Shown: positions 20,796 to 32,777 of the stretch, one piece after another
Layout of the letters: every line of letters begins with the position of its first letter
How positions within the stretch are numbered: the stretch's first letter is position 1
Origin: Nansenia antarctica
Lineage: Eukaryota > Chordata > Actinopteri > Argentiniformes > Microstomatidae
Reading direction: 5' to 3'
Length of the DNA stretch: 64,000 bases
Assembly (NCBI GenBank): GCA_963989245.1
Contig: OZ022339.1
Coordinates: 20,315,063 to 20,379,062, forward strand
Position numbers and translations under genes: made by a program
Notes under the pieces: model-generated
Database searches by the model: none
The model's input: the letters and a program-made list of their open reading frames with translations, nothing else
Told to the model about the DNA's origin: nothing

Positions 20796-21052
20796 GGAGG
20801 CTGTGGCTCAGGAGGTAGATCCAGTGTCTACTGATCGCAAGGTTGGCAGTTCGGCGGTTCAATCCCTGGTTGGCCATGTGTCGAGGTGTCCTTGGGCAAG
20901 ACACTGAACCCCAAATTGCTCCCAATGAGTGGGCTGAGGCCTTGCATGGTAGGTTGCTGCCATTGGTGTGTGAATGTGTGTGTGAATGAGAGGCCATTGT
21001 AAAGTGCTTTGGAATAAGGCGCTATATATATAAGCGCAGTCCATTTACCATA
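20796..21052 (+). mobile_element. tRNA-derived SINE, copy 3 of 3
   Basis: The fullest copy: A box in 'gtggctcaggaggtagat', B box in 'ggcggttcaatccctggt', then 'tgtccttgggcaagacactg' and the tail 'gtaaagtgctttggaataag' 'gcgctatata'. It gives a good reference for the other two copies. It inserted within 100 bases of the L2 end 20265-20705. Confidence 0.9.
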
Positions 21053-22636
21053 TCATTGGATCCTGAATGAACCTAGAGTAGACCTTGTTTGAAACCTCAT
21101 TACCAGGATATCACAAACAACTGCTTATACCTTTGTGTCTTTCGGATTCATGAATTGTAATTTCCCATAACCATGGAGGCTAATCATACCCTCTCTGATC
21201 TTGTTGACGGGTCTAAAATCTTATTTAGCAAGAGGACAAGGATACTAAGAAGTAGAATACCACACATGACCTCTGTTGGAGACTACAGTATGACTTCATG
21301 GTGAGAGCCATGGCTGATCTATTGTTATTATTGTCACCCCACTTTCACAGTTGACAAGGAATGACCTTAGTGTTCAATAATGAAATATCCACAAAGCCTT
21401 TCGTCCTCTCTAATGTATTTCAAATGAGACCCAGCAGTATATCAGCTTTTACAGTAGCTGTCACTGTCTGATTCTGAACCACACTGTTTGTTGTCTTCCT
21501 CTCTCGGAGCTCTGGCAGCTTCTGGACTTTGTTCACCTCGCTGAATCATGATGTACGTTGTTTATACAGCCGTGAAATCCCCTCCGGACCAGCAGCGCTC
21601 ACTCTAATTAACAACTACCAGATATAAACAAACACACACACACACTCCACAGACACACACACACACACACACACATGCTGCACAGACATAGAAACAGCAG
21701 AAATGCACACACTGGCAGAAAAGTATTACTTGTTTGCTTTAAGTAAAAGAAGCAGGCAGGTCTCATAAGACAAGCTGTGCTGGCAGGTTTCAGGTCTGTA
21801 AACATCAGCAGCGCACATTCAGATGAGACTGACGTCTCCGCTGGGACTCTTTGTTCTCAAACAACCTTGAATTTATTGATCAATATAAATCCTAAATCCA
21901 ACCACTCAAATACTAGTCCCGGTGTTTACCGTCATTCATTATGTGGGAACGCATTCGGTGTAGTGTTAAAACATTCAACAGTCCACAAGGCAAAATCTAA
22001 TATTTATGTGGACACAGACAGATTTTCAGAGAAGTGTAGACACACACCCACACCCACCCACACACACACATAGAGGAAATAGTATTGCAGAGACACTAGC
22101 ACATGCTTGAGATTATACTGTATTTTTGGCTTAGTTAAAGACCACAATCCTAATGGGAATCTCTAATACTGAATGGTCTGCAACTCCTATTTAGAGCCCT
22201 CTATCTACACACTCCTTGTCTATGTTATTGTTGTGCCCTGCAGGTTAGTCAGAGCACTGCGTAGAGACACACACCGTTTCCATCTTGAATGTGGTGTAAG
22301 GACATGGTGTAAGCAGTCAGACCCGGCTGCTCTGCCCTCTGTGAGAAGTAGAGTAATATAGTGCTCCAGGTCTTCATGAAAATTCATGTTATGCTGCTTT
22401 TGAAGTGGACTCATTTCAATGCTCCCAAAAAATCTGAGCAGTCTCACTGTTGAACAGGTACAAGGCAAAGGTACGTGACAGGAGGTTTGAGAGAGTAGGA
22501 TGGGGATACGGGGGTTAGAGAAGTTGTGATTGGTGTATTAGACACACTTTCAATCACAGTTGGATTAACAACTAATTGACTCACAACGAAAGTGAACTAT
22601 TCGCTTATCGAGGGTAATAATGTGCACTCAGAATAT
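21053..22636. other. Intergenic, no gene seen
   Basis: Single-copy-like sequence with a CA run at 21631-21675 and a CACACC run near 22041-22069. The frames here carry no recognised domain. Confidence 0.5.
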
Positions 22637-22884
22637 CGTGAGTATAGAATTATAAGGTTCTATCTCCGTTTAGGGTAGTTCAGAGATATTGAGCGTCAAA
22701 GTTTTTACATTCCATTATGTTTTGTGAGATGGAACCTCTGTATCTTATTAATTGCTAACTAAAAAATGTCAACATTTTAAAAATAACACCACACAGGCAT
22801 TAATAAACACCTAATGGATCAGATTATGTAAAAAACAAAATTTTGACAAAAATGGAGATAGAACCTTAGAATTCTAACGTCACA
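22637..22884. mobile_element. MITE (TTAGAATTATAAGGTTCTATCTC family), copy A, empty form
   Basis: The left end 'tagaattataaggttctatc' and right end 'gatagaaccttagaattcta' are inverted, extended by 'cgtgag' and 'cgtcac'. It is about 245 bases and non-coding. Copy B at 23660-24036 is almost identical but carries a 125-base insertion. Confidence 0.85.
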
Positions 22885-23659
22885 ATATGTTGTATATTAA
22901 GCTAATGAGTCAAGTGTGAATACTGTGAAAGATGTCATAACCCCCCCCCCAAATCTCCCAGCTCCTAAATTGTTGTTTTCCTCTAATTGTGAGGCACTGT
23001 TATTCTACGGGCCTGGAGGCAGAGGAGGGAGCTCTGATTGGGAAGTCGACGGTCAGGTCTGAAGACTCGACACAATGACAGGATGTGATGTCACATGAGT
23101 GCCAGGGGGTAGCTGGCAGCCATGCTTCAGTTTTCCCAAACTGCAGCGTGGCATTCTGGTACTGCTGCCCCGCCGCTGCCAGCCAACCACCGCGGCAACC
23201 AGACCCCAAATGAAAAGGTACAGAAAGTTTCAGTCCCAGATGGAAGCAGAGGGTTTGATTTATTTCTTTTTTTTTTCTTCTGGTGAGTGCAGCTATTACG
23301 ACTGGGAGAGAGCGCTCTTTGTATTTGTGCTCTCAGTCAACTTGTGTTGCGTTGGTCGCTTCACGGTCTTCTCCCTGAGAGGAAAAGACAACATGACGTG
23401 TTTTGTTGTCTTTGATACTTGCATGAGTTTTCCACAGAAGCTCTTTCAGAAGGGTCTGAGAATGTCCTGATCTCCCATCTGTTGCGCAAGCACATTAGAA
23501 TAGAGCGATGTTTCTTTGAGGATCAGTCTTGTTGTGGACAGCGTCTCCTCAGAGACTTGGGGGGGAACCGTCGAGTTATTACTGGAAGTGGAATCAAAGA
23601 ACTGCGTTTGATTTTTTCTTCTTAATGTAAAGTCACCTTCTGTGCGTCGTCTTGCTGTT
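22885..23659. other. Intergenic, no gene seen
   Basis: It contains a C10 run at about 22940 and an oligo-T run near 23267. The open frames at 23099-23625 have no recognisable domain and no splice context. Confidence 0.45.
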
Positions 23660-24036
23660 CGTGAGCTTAGAATTATAGGGCCGGTTTCACAGACAAGGCT
23701 TAAGCCTAGTCCTGGACTAAATCACACTTTCAATGTAAAATCTCCATTGAAGATGCTTTTTAGTCCAGGATTAGGCTTAAGCCTTGTCTGTGAAACTGGC
23801 CCTTAAGGTTCTATCTCCGTTTAGGGTAGTTCAGAGATATTGAGCGGCAAAGTTTTTACATTCCATTATGTTTTGTGAGATGGAACCTTTGTATTTTATT
23901 AATTACTAACTAAAAAATGTCAACATTTTAAAAATAACACCACACAGGCATTAATAAACACCTAATGGATCAGATTATGTAAAAAACTCATTTTTGACCA
24001 AAAATTGAGATAGAACCTTATAATTCTAACGTCACG
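23660..24036. mobile_element. MITE copy B, carrying a nested MITE
   Basis: Same ends and interior as copy A ('ggcattaataaacacctaat', 'ggatcagattatgtaaaaaa'). The insertion 23678-23802 sits 10 bases inside its left end. Confidence 0.85.
23678..23802. mobile_element. Nested palindromic MITE, 125 bases
   Basis: The ends 'gggccggtttcacagacaag' and 'cttgtctgtgaaactggccc' are inverted, and inner words 'gcttaagcctagtcctggac' and 'gtccaggattaggcttaagc' continue the stem. Comparison with copy A ('gaattataaggttc') places the insertion at the ATAAGG of the host, with T/A-rich duplication of two to three bases. Confidence 0.9.
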
Positions 24037-24685
24037 TGTTGATGAACTCCTTCCCACGACCTGTGATTTCAATCCCCCTGAGTTTCACAACTACCTGCAA
24101 GTGTTTGACAGCCAATCACAGTCCAGTACTGCCTTGGGGGAGGCTGATGGCCCTGCAGGACGTTGAGTCTGTGATCGACGCCATGGAATCAGGGTCAGCG
24201 TTTTGCTTGGCAGTTTTCCAGCATGGATTGGGGGAAGGGGAGTGGGGGGGGGGTGAGAAGAGAAAAGGGAACAGGAAGACTGCAGTATTTTTAACTCCTG
24301 CAGTGCGTCATGAAGATGTATTGGGGGCACTGTGCTGGGGCTGGAGGGGACCAGAGAGAGGAGTGTCCCAGGGTAGGACCCTTCCTCCCCGTAGACTCAC
24401 TCACACACAACCCTCTGAAATCAATAGAAAATACAGTTGGTTCTAGGTCATAAAGCCTTTAATTACGTGCATGATGGGTAGTAAATATTTCTCTACCTTC
24501 CTCCCTACCTTCCTCCCTCATTCTATTGTACAGCCAACGTCTCTGTCTCGCCTTTTCTCCCTATGTCTTTCTCTTTGACTCCCCTTCTCCGTCTCCATAA
24601 ATATTGCAGCTCCATTATAACCCTATTGTGTGATTCTTATTAACCCAGCCTGGGGCTGAAAAGTGCTCCGTATTTTCATTTGGCC

Positions 24686-24734
<49 letters not shown>

Positions 24735-25954
24735 GTGTGTGTCTGCCTCTCTCTGTGCAGAGTGTTGATTCAGCTGGAGCCTCCCTGAATGCCTGACAGC
24801 CGACTGACAGCCTCTGTCACTGGGCGCCAGCACGCAATCATGACTCAATAAGGCTAGGAAATCAGGAGAGAAGGAGAGAAAACACACGTCTGGCCAGTGG
24901 AGTAGCTGGGATGGCGATTGGGGATAGAGGAGAGTGGGCTTTGGTGCTCAGGGGTTTACTTACACTTTATTTTGGTTACACAGTCCAATTGACTTAGAGT
25001 CAATTTGTGAACATGAAAAATTATTTGGGCTGTGTTTCAGTAACTGTAACCAGGCCTGGGCAGCTATGAAAATAGAGGAACAAGGATGTTGAACGTACGT
25101 TATCAGGTGATCCTATTCTGATGCTCTTACATACCCTCATGATAAACCCATCCTTCTGCTTCCTTTATCCACACCAAATGGTTCCATGTTCTAGGAGCAG
25201 GGTTGTATGAAGTAGGATGAGGTTTAATTTTCCCTATACGTAGTTGTTAAGTGTTTATGTGTTATATGTGCTCATCTGTGAGAAATATGTTTATTTCAAA
25301 CCTCAACCATTAAACTAGAATTTAATGAGGGTTGAGAAAGTGTACTATGCTCAGTAATTACAGCAACAACAAAAAAAACTATCATAAAAGACTTGACTAC
25401 CATATTCTCCATCCAAAAGTGGAGGGACTGAGATTTGTATTGTTCCTTGTCAGTTGTATAATAATGTTAATACATTTCACACACACTCATGTGTTCAAGC
25501 TATAAAGCCGCATTGGTTCGGAGGACATTTGACATTTTGGCTTGGTGAAAAGGTCCACATGTCGGGAACTGTGAAACCGCAATCGAGCCAAACAAGTCTT
25601 GTTGTGAAAAATGTGTTTTCCGTTTTTTGGCATAGGACGCCAAATGAAGCGATGAAGAGCCCACGCAATATCATAACCAACAGTTATACATTCACTAAAT
25701 ACCTACAGTTTGTTAGCAAACTTGGGTTGGGGGGTAGCATTTGTATTTGTCTGGTAGGCGTTTCCCCTTCCATACTCACATCCTAATAAATAGCCTTGTG
25801 CGTGTGTTTGTTGACAAAACGGAAGCTGCCATCAATGACTTTATCCACAGAGAAAGTTTCGTCGATCAACATACTATTCACGGTGGTCTGTCGATACATC
25901 TTCTGCTTTGTTTTTGGGTAAGTGAGTTACGGTAAGTTATGGTAAGCTGTGTCA
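24037..25954. other. Intergenic, no gene seen
   Basis: It holds a G-rich patch at 24231-24252, pyrimidine-rich sequence at 24495-24600 and a GT microsatellite at 24687-24741. No domain is recognised in any frame. Confidence 0.5.
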
Positions 25955-26165
25955 GTGTTTACTAGGCTAGCCACACAGGTGTTAGCTTGTTAGCTAGATA
26001 GCTAGCTTTGTTAGAAGCTTGTTTGTTTGTTTTTTGTTAGCTGACTTGGTTTTGTGGTCTTGTTTGTTGTGTACACAAGTTAGTGTGTGTGTGTGTGTGT
26101 GTGTGTTTACTACGCTAGCCAAACAAGTGTTAGCTTGTTAGCTAGCTATCTAGCTTTGTTAGAGA
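25955..26165. repeat. GTTAGCTAGC-rich repeat, second locus
   Basis: Two units built on 'ggctagccacacaggtgtta' and 'cgctagccaaacaagtgtta', each followed by 'gcttgttagctag' and 'gctttgttag', with a GT run at 26084-26106 between them. Same organisation as 455-620. Confidence 0.7.
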
Positions 26166-26844
26166 TATAATACATTATAGAAAAGGTAAATACTTTTGTA
26201 ATGAACAGTAATGTTGTGTGGAATCAAAAATAATGATTCATTCACAAACTCATATCACTCATATTTAGCAGCTTGATGCTGGAGAATCTTTCTGATTTGT
26301 AGATGTGCTGTAGAATAATACTGTGGATTGAAATTATTTTACTAGCCTACATATTTCTGTGCAGTATGTAGGATGACTTCAACAAGTATACTATGTTCAT
26401 GAGAGTCTATGGAAAGCATGCAAACATACACTATAGAAGTGTCCACACCTCTGACCTGAAATGTGTCTTACAGAATGATTCTGAGAGATGACACCTTGAT
26501 GTGAATCACCAGCACTTCAGGTATTTGGTATTGTCATTCTATTAGCAATTCTATTTTATGAACATTTTATTAGTATTTTGTAAAAATGTGTTGATAACAG
26601 TGGGCAATCATTTTAAATATACTGTCTTCTATTTGTATTACAGCTTTGATGCCCAGATGGGATGGGAAGGAACTACACAAGTCCCATTAGATGCATTATT
26701 GATTATAATGATAAATGCATACATACAGACACAACATTATTATTGTTTTCCCACCCATTACCTACATGAGAAAAGTGGCTATGAATACTTTGATGTTGAA
26801 TTTCTCTCTTTCTTGATTTGGGGGGTATCAACATTCTAATACGC

Positions 26845-26965
26845 ATAACTTCAACTTCAGATTTCAATGTATGACACATCCTTTGAAAGTTTACAATCTG
26901 CCCTTATAATCTGGAGCAATCTGAAAAATGACCTTACCCTACTGTTTCACCAGACCCTGTCACAT
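26845..26965. repeat. Unclassified dispersed repeat, copy 1
   Basis: It shares 'gatttcaatgtatgac', 'tttgaaag' + 'ttacaatctg' and 'caccagac' + 'tgtcaca' in the same order with 58960-59095. No TIR, tRNA head or coding trace seen. Confidence 0.55.
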
Positions 26966-28469
26966 TCAAACATGGGGAATTCCCATTTCTATTATATACT
27001 GTATTTATGATCTATATATTCCCAAGGGACAGGAGTTTCAGCAGATGAGAGTAAAGAGGAAAACAAACGTGTCTGTTGGAAAGTCTGGGTGTGGCTGGCC
27101 GGGTGAAACATGATGGTGGTCTGCCCACTGGAGTGTGAAACGCCTCACCCACATGGAGCAGTGCATCTGTGCAGATCTGGTCAGCTCCAAGAGCTCTCCC
27201 TTCCCAGTCTCTCAGATGGAGAGGGGTGTTGGGGGGGGGGGGGGGGGGGCAGGGCACCAGTTGGGACCCCTGCTCTCACTCCACCAGCCCTCACCGCCAC
27301 CGCACACACAGGCAGCCTAAAACAGCCTCTGCGTCTAACCGAGGAGGGGTGGAGGAGGAACAGAGGGATAGCCTCTCCTTCCTTCCAGCTGCAGAGTTTA
27401 ACCTCAGTATCCTGTAGAAGGAGACGTAGCCCCGTGCCCAAGGCATGCCCGTGTTAGAACAATACCATTACAGCCATATGCGCTCTCTCTTTTTGTAGCA
27501 GAGGTTACCCAGTTATTCTCACAGAAGCGTTTTCATTTAATAAGCACAGCTGCTCGAGGCTATCTACCTCTTAGATCATCTGGGAATTCAACATGTGTGA
27601 CCCTCTGGTTTTGAGGTCATGGTTTCAGATGGCTGTGCAATCCCCCGTGCCCACCACAACCCACTGCTGCTGCTGCAGCCTCCCACCCTTTGCTGTGGCG
27701 GCGTTGCTGAACATTCTGTGGGGATGCTGCTGCACGGGCCAAGCCAGTGGTTTGGACCAATTAGAGAGCCCTGAGCTCAGAGGTTGGGTTGTGACTAGGT
27801 AGTTTAGGGTGTGTGTGGAAGCATAAGTGAGATGACATGAGAAGGATGAGGTGAGGAGTCGGCCACCAGCTCATCGTGACGTTAGATGACAGAGAGCATG
27901 TGTCACCAAGGAGACGCGACACAACTTTATTCCTCTGGAAAATAGCCATTGGTAAAGCAGGCCTTTGTCGAGAGGTATAGTATAGTAGTAGGTTAGTATA
28001 AAACCTGTTTAGTGTGGAGAAGAAGAAGAAGAAGAAGAAGAAGAAGAAGAAATAATAATAATCTCTAGAAAGAGTCAAAGCATGGGGGGGGGCGGGGGAA
28101 ATATTCACAGACAGACTGATAATGTGGCGTGAAATCTCTGCAGTGGTAGAAGAATCGTTTGGCTCTGGGATGACCTATCTCACTACAGAGAACAAGCACC
28201 AATGATGCTGCGTGACATAGACACTGCTGATGTTGCTGCGAGTACTGTACCCCTGCTGCCATTCAAGCTGTTTGGGGCACCCAGTTCAAAGTTCACACTG
28301 CAACCACCCGGAGGGATGTGTTTATTATCACGTCATGAGACACTACACGTTTGTTTATTTTTAAAAAGTCCTAACATAGGCCTGTCAATAGGTAATTTGT
28401 TTTAAAAAGTTGCATCATTTTCAGATAAAGACTGCCTTGTGTGTCTGGGGCTGGAGCCTCATCTTTTAG

Positions 28470-28510
<41 letters not shown>

Positions 28511-28772
28511 TGCCCTTTGCCGGCCCTATGGAGTGGGCCTTGGACTGGAGAAGACATCCCTTTGTGTGTAATAACTCAGAGGACATGTAAAGGACAGCAG
28601 AGGAACACTTTCTATCCTTCCCCCACCAGGACATGTTCCCATGGGAGTTCATCTGCTCATTGGGACCCCGATCACGCAAGCCAGATTACTGCCGGGGACT
28701 GGAATACTTATGAGGGCAAGTTCACTGCTGCATATCCGTGCTGGATGGATTCCCTCTCCCCGACGCTACATG

Positions 28773-28815
<43 letters not shown>

Positions 28816-29400
28816 ACAGAAAGAGCAGCAGATAAAAAAACGACTGAAATACTGTCACTTTTGTCATTACACATGATGTTGGAGAAACACAATTAATGTA
28901 TTTTTTACAGTAAACAGAATGTCCAGTCAGTGCTATAATGATGATGACGCAACAACCATTACTCTTGTGAAATATAGGGGTGGCAGGGAAGGAACATTCA
29001 AACTACCCTGAAAAGAAGTAATTTGGTTCTCTAGGGGCTCTGTTTTGAACATTACAGAAGGCATGACCAAAGCCTGGGAGAAGTGGTTCAGTGGTAATCT
29101 GGTGGCTGGTGGTCAGTGGGTCCGCCCTGCCGTTGGAGCACTGTGGGTAACTCTCCAGGGCCAGCTCACACCAGATCACTCTCTATTCTCCAGTTGAAAA
29201 CCAACCTCTTCGTTTCCTCCTCCATTTCCTCTTGGCACCCCATTGTGTGTGTCCAGAATTAAGACCAGAGGCTGTAATCCTCCTTATACCATGAAGAACA
29301 TACCGGTACTGTAGGTCCTGTAATGCCTTTCAGTGTGTGACCCTAATGTATGTATGTCTTATCGTCAAACTACTCTCTGCAGGTTGTACGCCACATGTGT
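26966..29400. other. Intergenic with many simple repeats, no gene seen
   Basis: It holds a 19-G run at 27231-27249, GAA units at 28019-28050, a GT run at 28471-28507 and a CA run at 28771-28814. The open frames near 27110-27457 depend on the G run and show no domain. Confidence 0.55.
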
Positions 29401-29436
29401 AAGAAGGTAATTGCCGTAATCAGCTATTACCTTCTT
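29401..29436. repeat. Short perfect inverted repeat
   Basis: AAGAAGGTAAT (29401-29411) pairs with ATTACCTTCTT (29426-29436) around a 14-base loop. No T-run or coding neighbour gives it a role; it may be a MITE core. Confidence 0.5.
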
Positions 29437-32400
29437 GTGTCTTATAATGTAACAATAAAACAAAAATATGCTTGGATTTAGACAGTATAGCGCCTTTCCA
29501 GCTCACATGTGTTCAAAGTGCTTCATTATCCACTACCATTAAGATTTTTGTGTTTGTGTTGCAGTGACTAAAATCAGCTGCAGGCCTTCCACTCACGTTT
29601 GCGCGCCTGTCAAATGCTTGGATCCTGTGTCCCAAACATGTGTCACGCGTACCTTGTGCCCTGTCATATCTGATCGTGGCATCTTTTCGGATTTACAGTA
29701 CATGGGTATATGTGGGAATGCAGGAATGCAGCGTATTCAAAGACCAATCTGGATTGTTCATATCACTTGGGGATACACACAGAGACCAATTATCGTCACA
29801 TGCAGCATTGAGATTATCAACCTGGAATAACCTAATTTCCCAAGGATGTACAGTACAGTGAGCATTATGTCTACGCTGTCTGAATTATGTTTGAAGGTTT
29901 GATGACTAAAGTCTTGGTCAATACAAGGAAGGAATCTCAACTTTGACTTAAATGTCTTTACAGAGACCCACAGCAAACGGGGAAAAGCCCAGACCATCCT
30001 AGCAGGTTTGTTTGGTACTCGTAGCTCCCAGTTAGCGAAGTCATCCGCAATAGCCAAGCCTCCGACTTGAATATTTAATCCCGGGTCTGCAGACAATAAG
30101 AAGAACAGCATAGAGCTTGAAGTTATGCAGTAATAATGAAGATTTGTCTGCCTAGTGTAGAGCTTTGGCCTTTTCAAGTGGTGAATGGAAATATTTAGTG
30201 AGGACTGTGATTGCCTTGAAGCATGGCACATTCATCTCTGTCATGAGGGAATAATGGAGAGAACTGTGGACAGCCAACACGACGTCAGGCCTGATAGAGA
30301 AGCGGTTGAGAAAACATGAACACCCTAATAGAGAAAGACTGTTTGTATTGGTTCAATACTGTTGACTTCATCACTTCCCTGTGTACTAACCCCTGAACAG
30401 AGGGAAGCTAATTGTTAAACGAAACGCTGGACATGCAGCTCGCCTTCTTCAAAGTCAGAAGAAGAATGAGGCAGAGGCAGAGCGCTCATAGGGTTCATAG
30501 GGAACTCACGGCACAAATAATTGATCGCCTGTTATCAGACCCAAATAACTGATATACCGCATAAACAGCATATACAGCATATACCGCATTTATCGCATAT
30601 ACAGCATATACTGCATATACAGCATATACAGCATAAACAGCATACTGTATCACTCTGTTATGACATTGTGACGCGCTGTGAACATGAGGCCTATACAGCA
30701 TTTATTATAATGCTTTTTTTCATTCTACCACACACTAATAAGTTAATACTAAAACAAATAACTTTTTATTTGCTCTATTTAAAGGTGCAGTACAGTATGA
30801 ACTCTCATGACAGTTTTACAGGATACTGCGGCCTTCACACGCTTGTTGACTCTCCCCTAACGGTTTAGTTATGTTGCGGTGTTCTTGTTGACCATTCTGT
30901 TTTGATATCGCATCACTGTTTGCCAAAGTGAAAACCTTCTTCGCTGCCACAAAGAAAATATTTACAGAAAAGGCCTGCTGCGTGGACTCTGGAGTAGCCC
31001 AGTGAACGCCGATGGCCCACGTCCAAATAAATGTTTCGGTCTCTGTGCTTCATTTAAGATTCATCATCTTAAATGATGTTGTCAGCTTATTTTCCTATGG
31101 ACGTCCCAAGGGTCAGCAGGCAGGAAGGCCCGCCTCCTTTTCACAAGCAAGGTAACATCTGTGTAAACAAGCACGAGTGACAGTCAAAGGGGGCAGCAGC
31201 ACAATACAGAGAAAATGAGGCATTATACACATACATATGGTTTGAGTTTCCTTATGAAAAACAGAACAGGGGAGGGGAATCTGTCCTGCCCTGTGTGCTC
31301 CTGTATAGAGACAGTTCATGTTGGCCTGTCAGGGAGACGAATGAGAAACATGGGCTGCTCACAGGGGTCAGGGAGCAGTTTGAAATCCTCCTTTGTGCTC
31401 CCAGTCTGTGTTGGAGACAATGTGGATAATGAGAGAGGAATTTGGCATGGAGCGCCGAGCACACACAGGGGAAGCACCTCACCCAGCCTCAGGAGCCCGA
31501 CCAGCTGTCTGTGCTTCTGTCTCCCAGGGCTAGAGACATTCTCTACACTACAGCCATGGGAAATTATTAATATCACAACACTCATTGTCTGTACAGTACT
31601 TCCCCAAATTGTTGGGGTTTGTGAGACACCAACTGATACAGTTTTTGGCCAATGTGTCTATTTTACTGTCTGAGAATGAAGCTGGACTATGGAATTGTAT
31701 TACCTTCTGCCTAAAAGGTGAAGAGGACTAGGCTAATGTAGGTCTATGTTCCCAACTGGGTCTATAGTGTAAAAGAACAACACCTGTGCATTGTTATAGA
31801 CAGTATTTGTTGATGGAGACTGACTGTTTTTTTTGTCTAGTACATCAACCCAATAACAGATTGTTTGAGTTTAGAGGGGTGAGTGTAACCGAGTTGAAAT
31901 GCTAGAAGTCATTCCTCAAGTTCAAATACCCTCACCCGCGCAGCTGGTTTACATGGGGTATTTGAGGAGATGGTCACGTGTGTCGGCAAGTTTGAGACTC
32001 AGTAGGAGCAACTTGAATTGCAGGGCTACTGTATCAACAACTTGACATGTGTTTCATCTGCTCACCGTGCTAATGTCTATACATGCTAATGTCTATACAT
32101 CTCTGGAATATTGTAGCAATTAGTTCAACCATTTTACCAGGTACTTAAAAAACATGTAGATATCTTTTTCACCCAGTTTACAGGTGATATGTCAGAGTGT
32201 CAGTTAGTATTATTCATACTGTCCAAGCTGACTGCTAGGGTTTATTGCTAGTGCTCTGCGGCATTCATGCAATGCATTCATTTGTGTTGGTAAAGGAAGC
32301 AATTTGCCATGAGAGGAAGGGGGTTGTGTAGACCTTTACCACTGGTACAGGGTTGTGGCACGAGGCGAAGCCGCCCTCGAATGGTAAATTGCTTTTCTAC

Positions 32401-32484
32401 AACACCCACCACATAATATACAAAATAAATACACAGTTTTAACATTAAATTCATTTATTTACAATCATTAATCGTTTCAGAATA
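29437..32484. other. Intergenic, no gene seen
   Basis: It holds an imperfect 9-base repeat (catatacag-type) at about 30550-30650 that gives Tyr-Ala-Val frames, and an inverted pair 'caaataccc' and 'ggggtatttg' near 31922-31964. No domain is recognised. Confidence 0.5.
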
Positions 32485-32777
32485 CATATACAGGCCAGGA
32501 AGGCCTCCAAGATCTCCAGGGACCCGACCCACCCTGGGTACGAACACTTTACCAGGCTGCCCTCGAAAAGGCGGTTCAGGACCTTGGCCGCAAGGACAAA
32601 CAGACTGAAGAACAGCTTCTACCACAGGGCCGTCCAGGCCCTGAACACAGCAAAGACCTAGGTTCTGGGCCCTGGACAGTCTGGACGGATTGATGGCAGC
32701 TGCTGGACTGAAAAAATCAGGTGTAGTGCTGAGGCACAAATATGTACATTTCAAGCCTGCAAACTGCGACACTTTAA

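Noticed and set aside
23099..23625. Possible two-exon gene from overlapping + frames
   Set aside because: No recognised domain, no convincing splice pair and composition like the surrounding DNA.
24036..24446. 136-residue + frame as a gene
   Set aside because: It starts at the end of MITE copy B and shows no known domain or splice context.
31215..31673. 152-residue + frame
   Set aside because: Cys-rich by chance; no domain, no homologous pattern recognised and no splice signals that fit.
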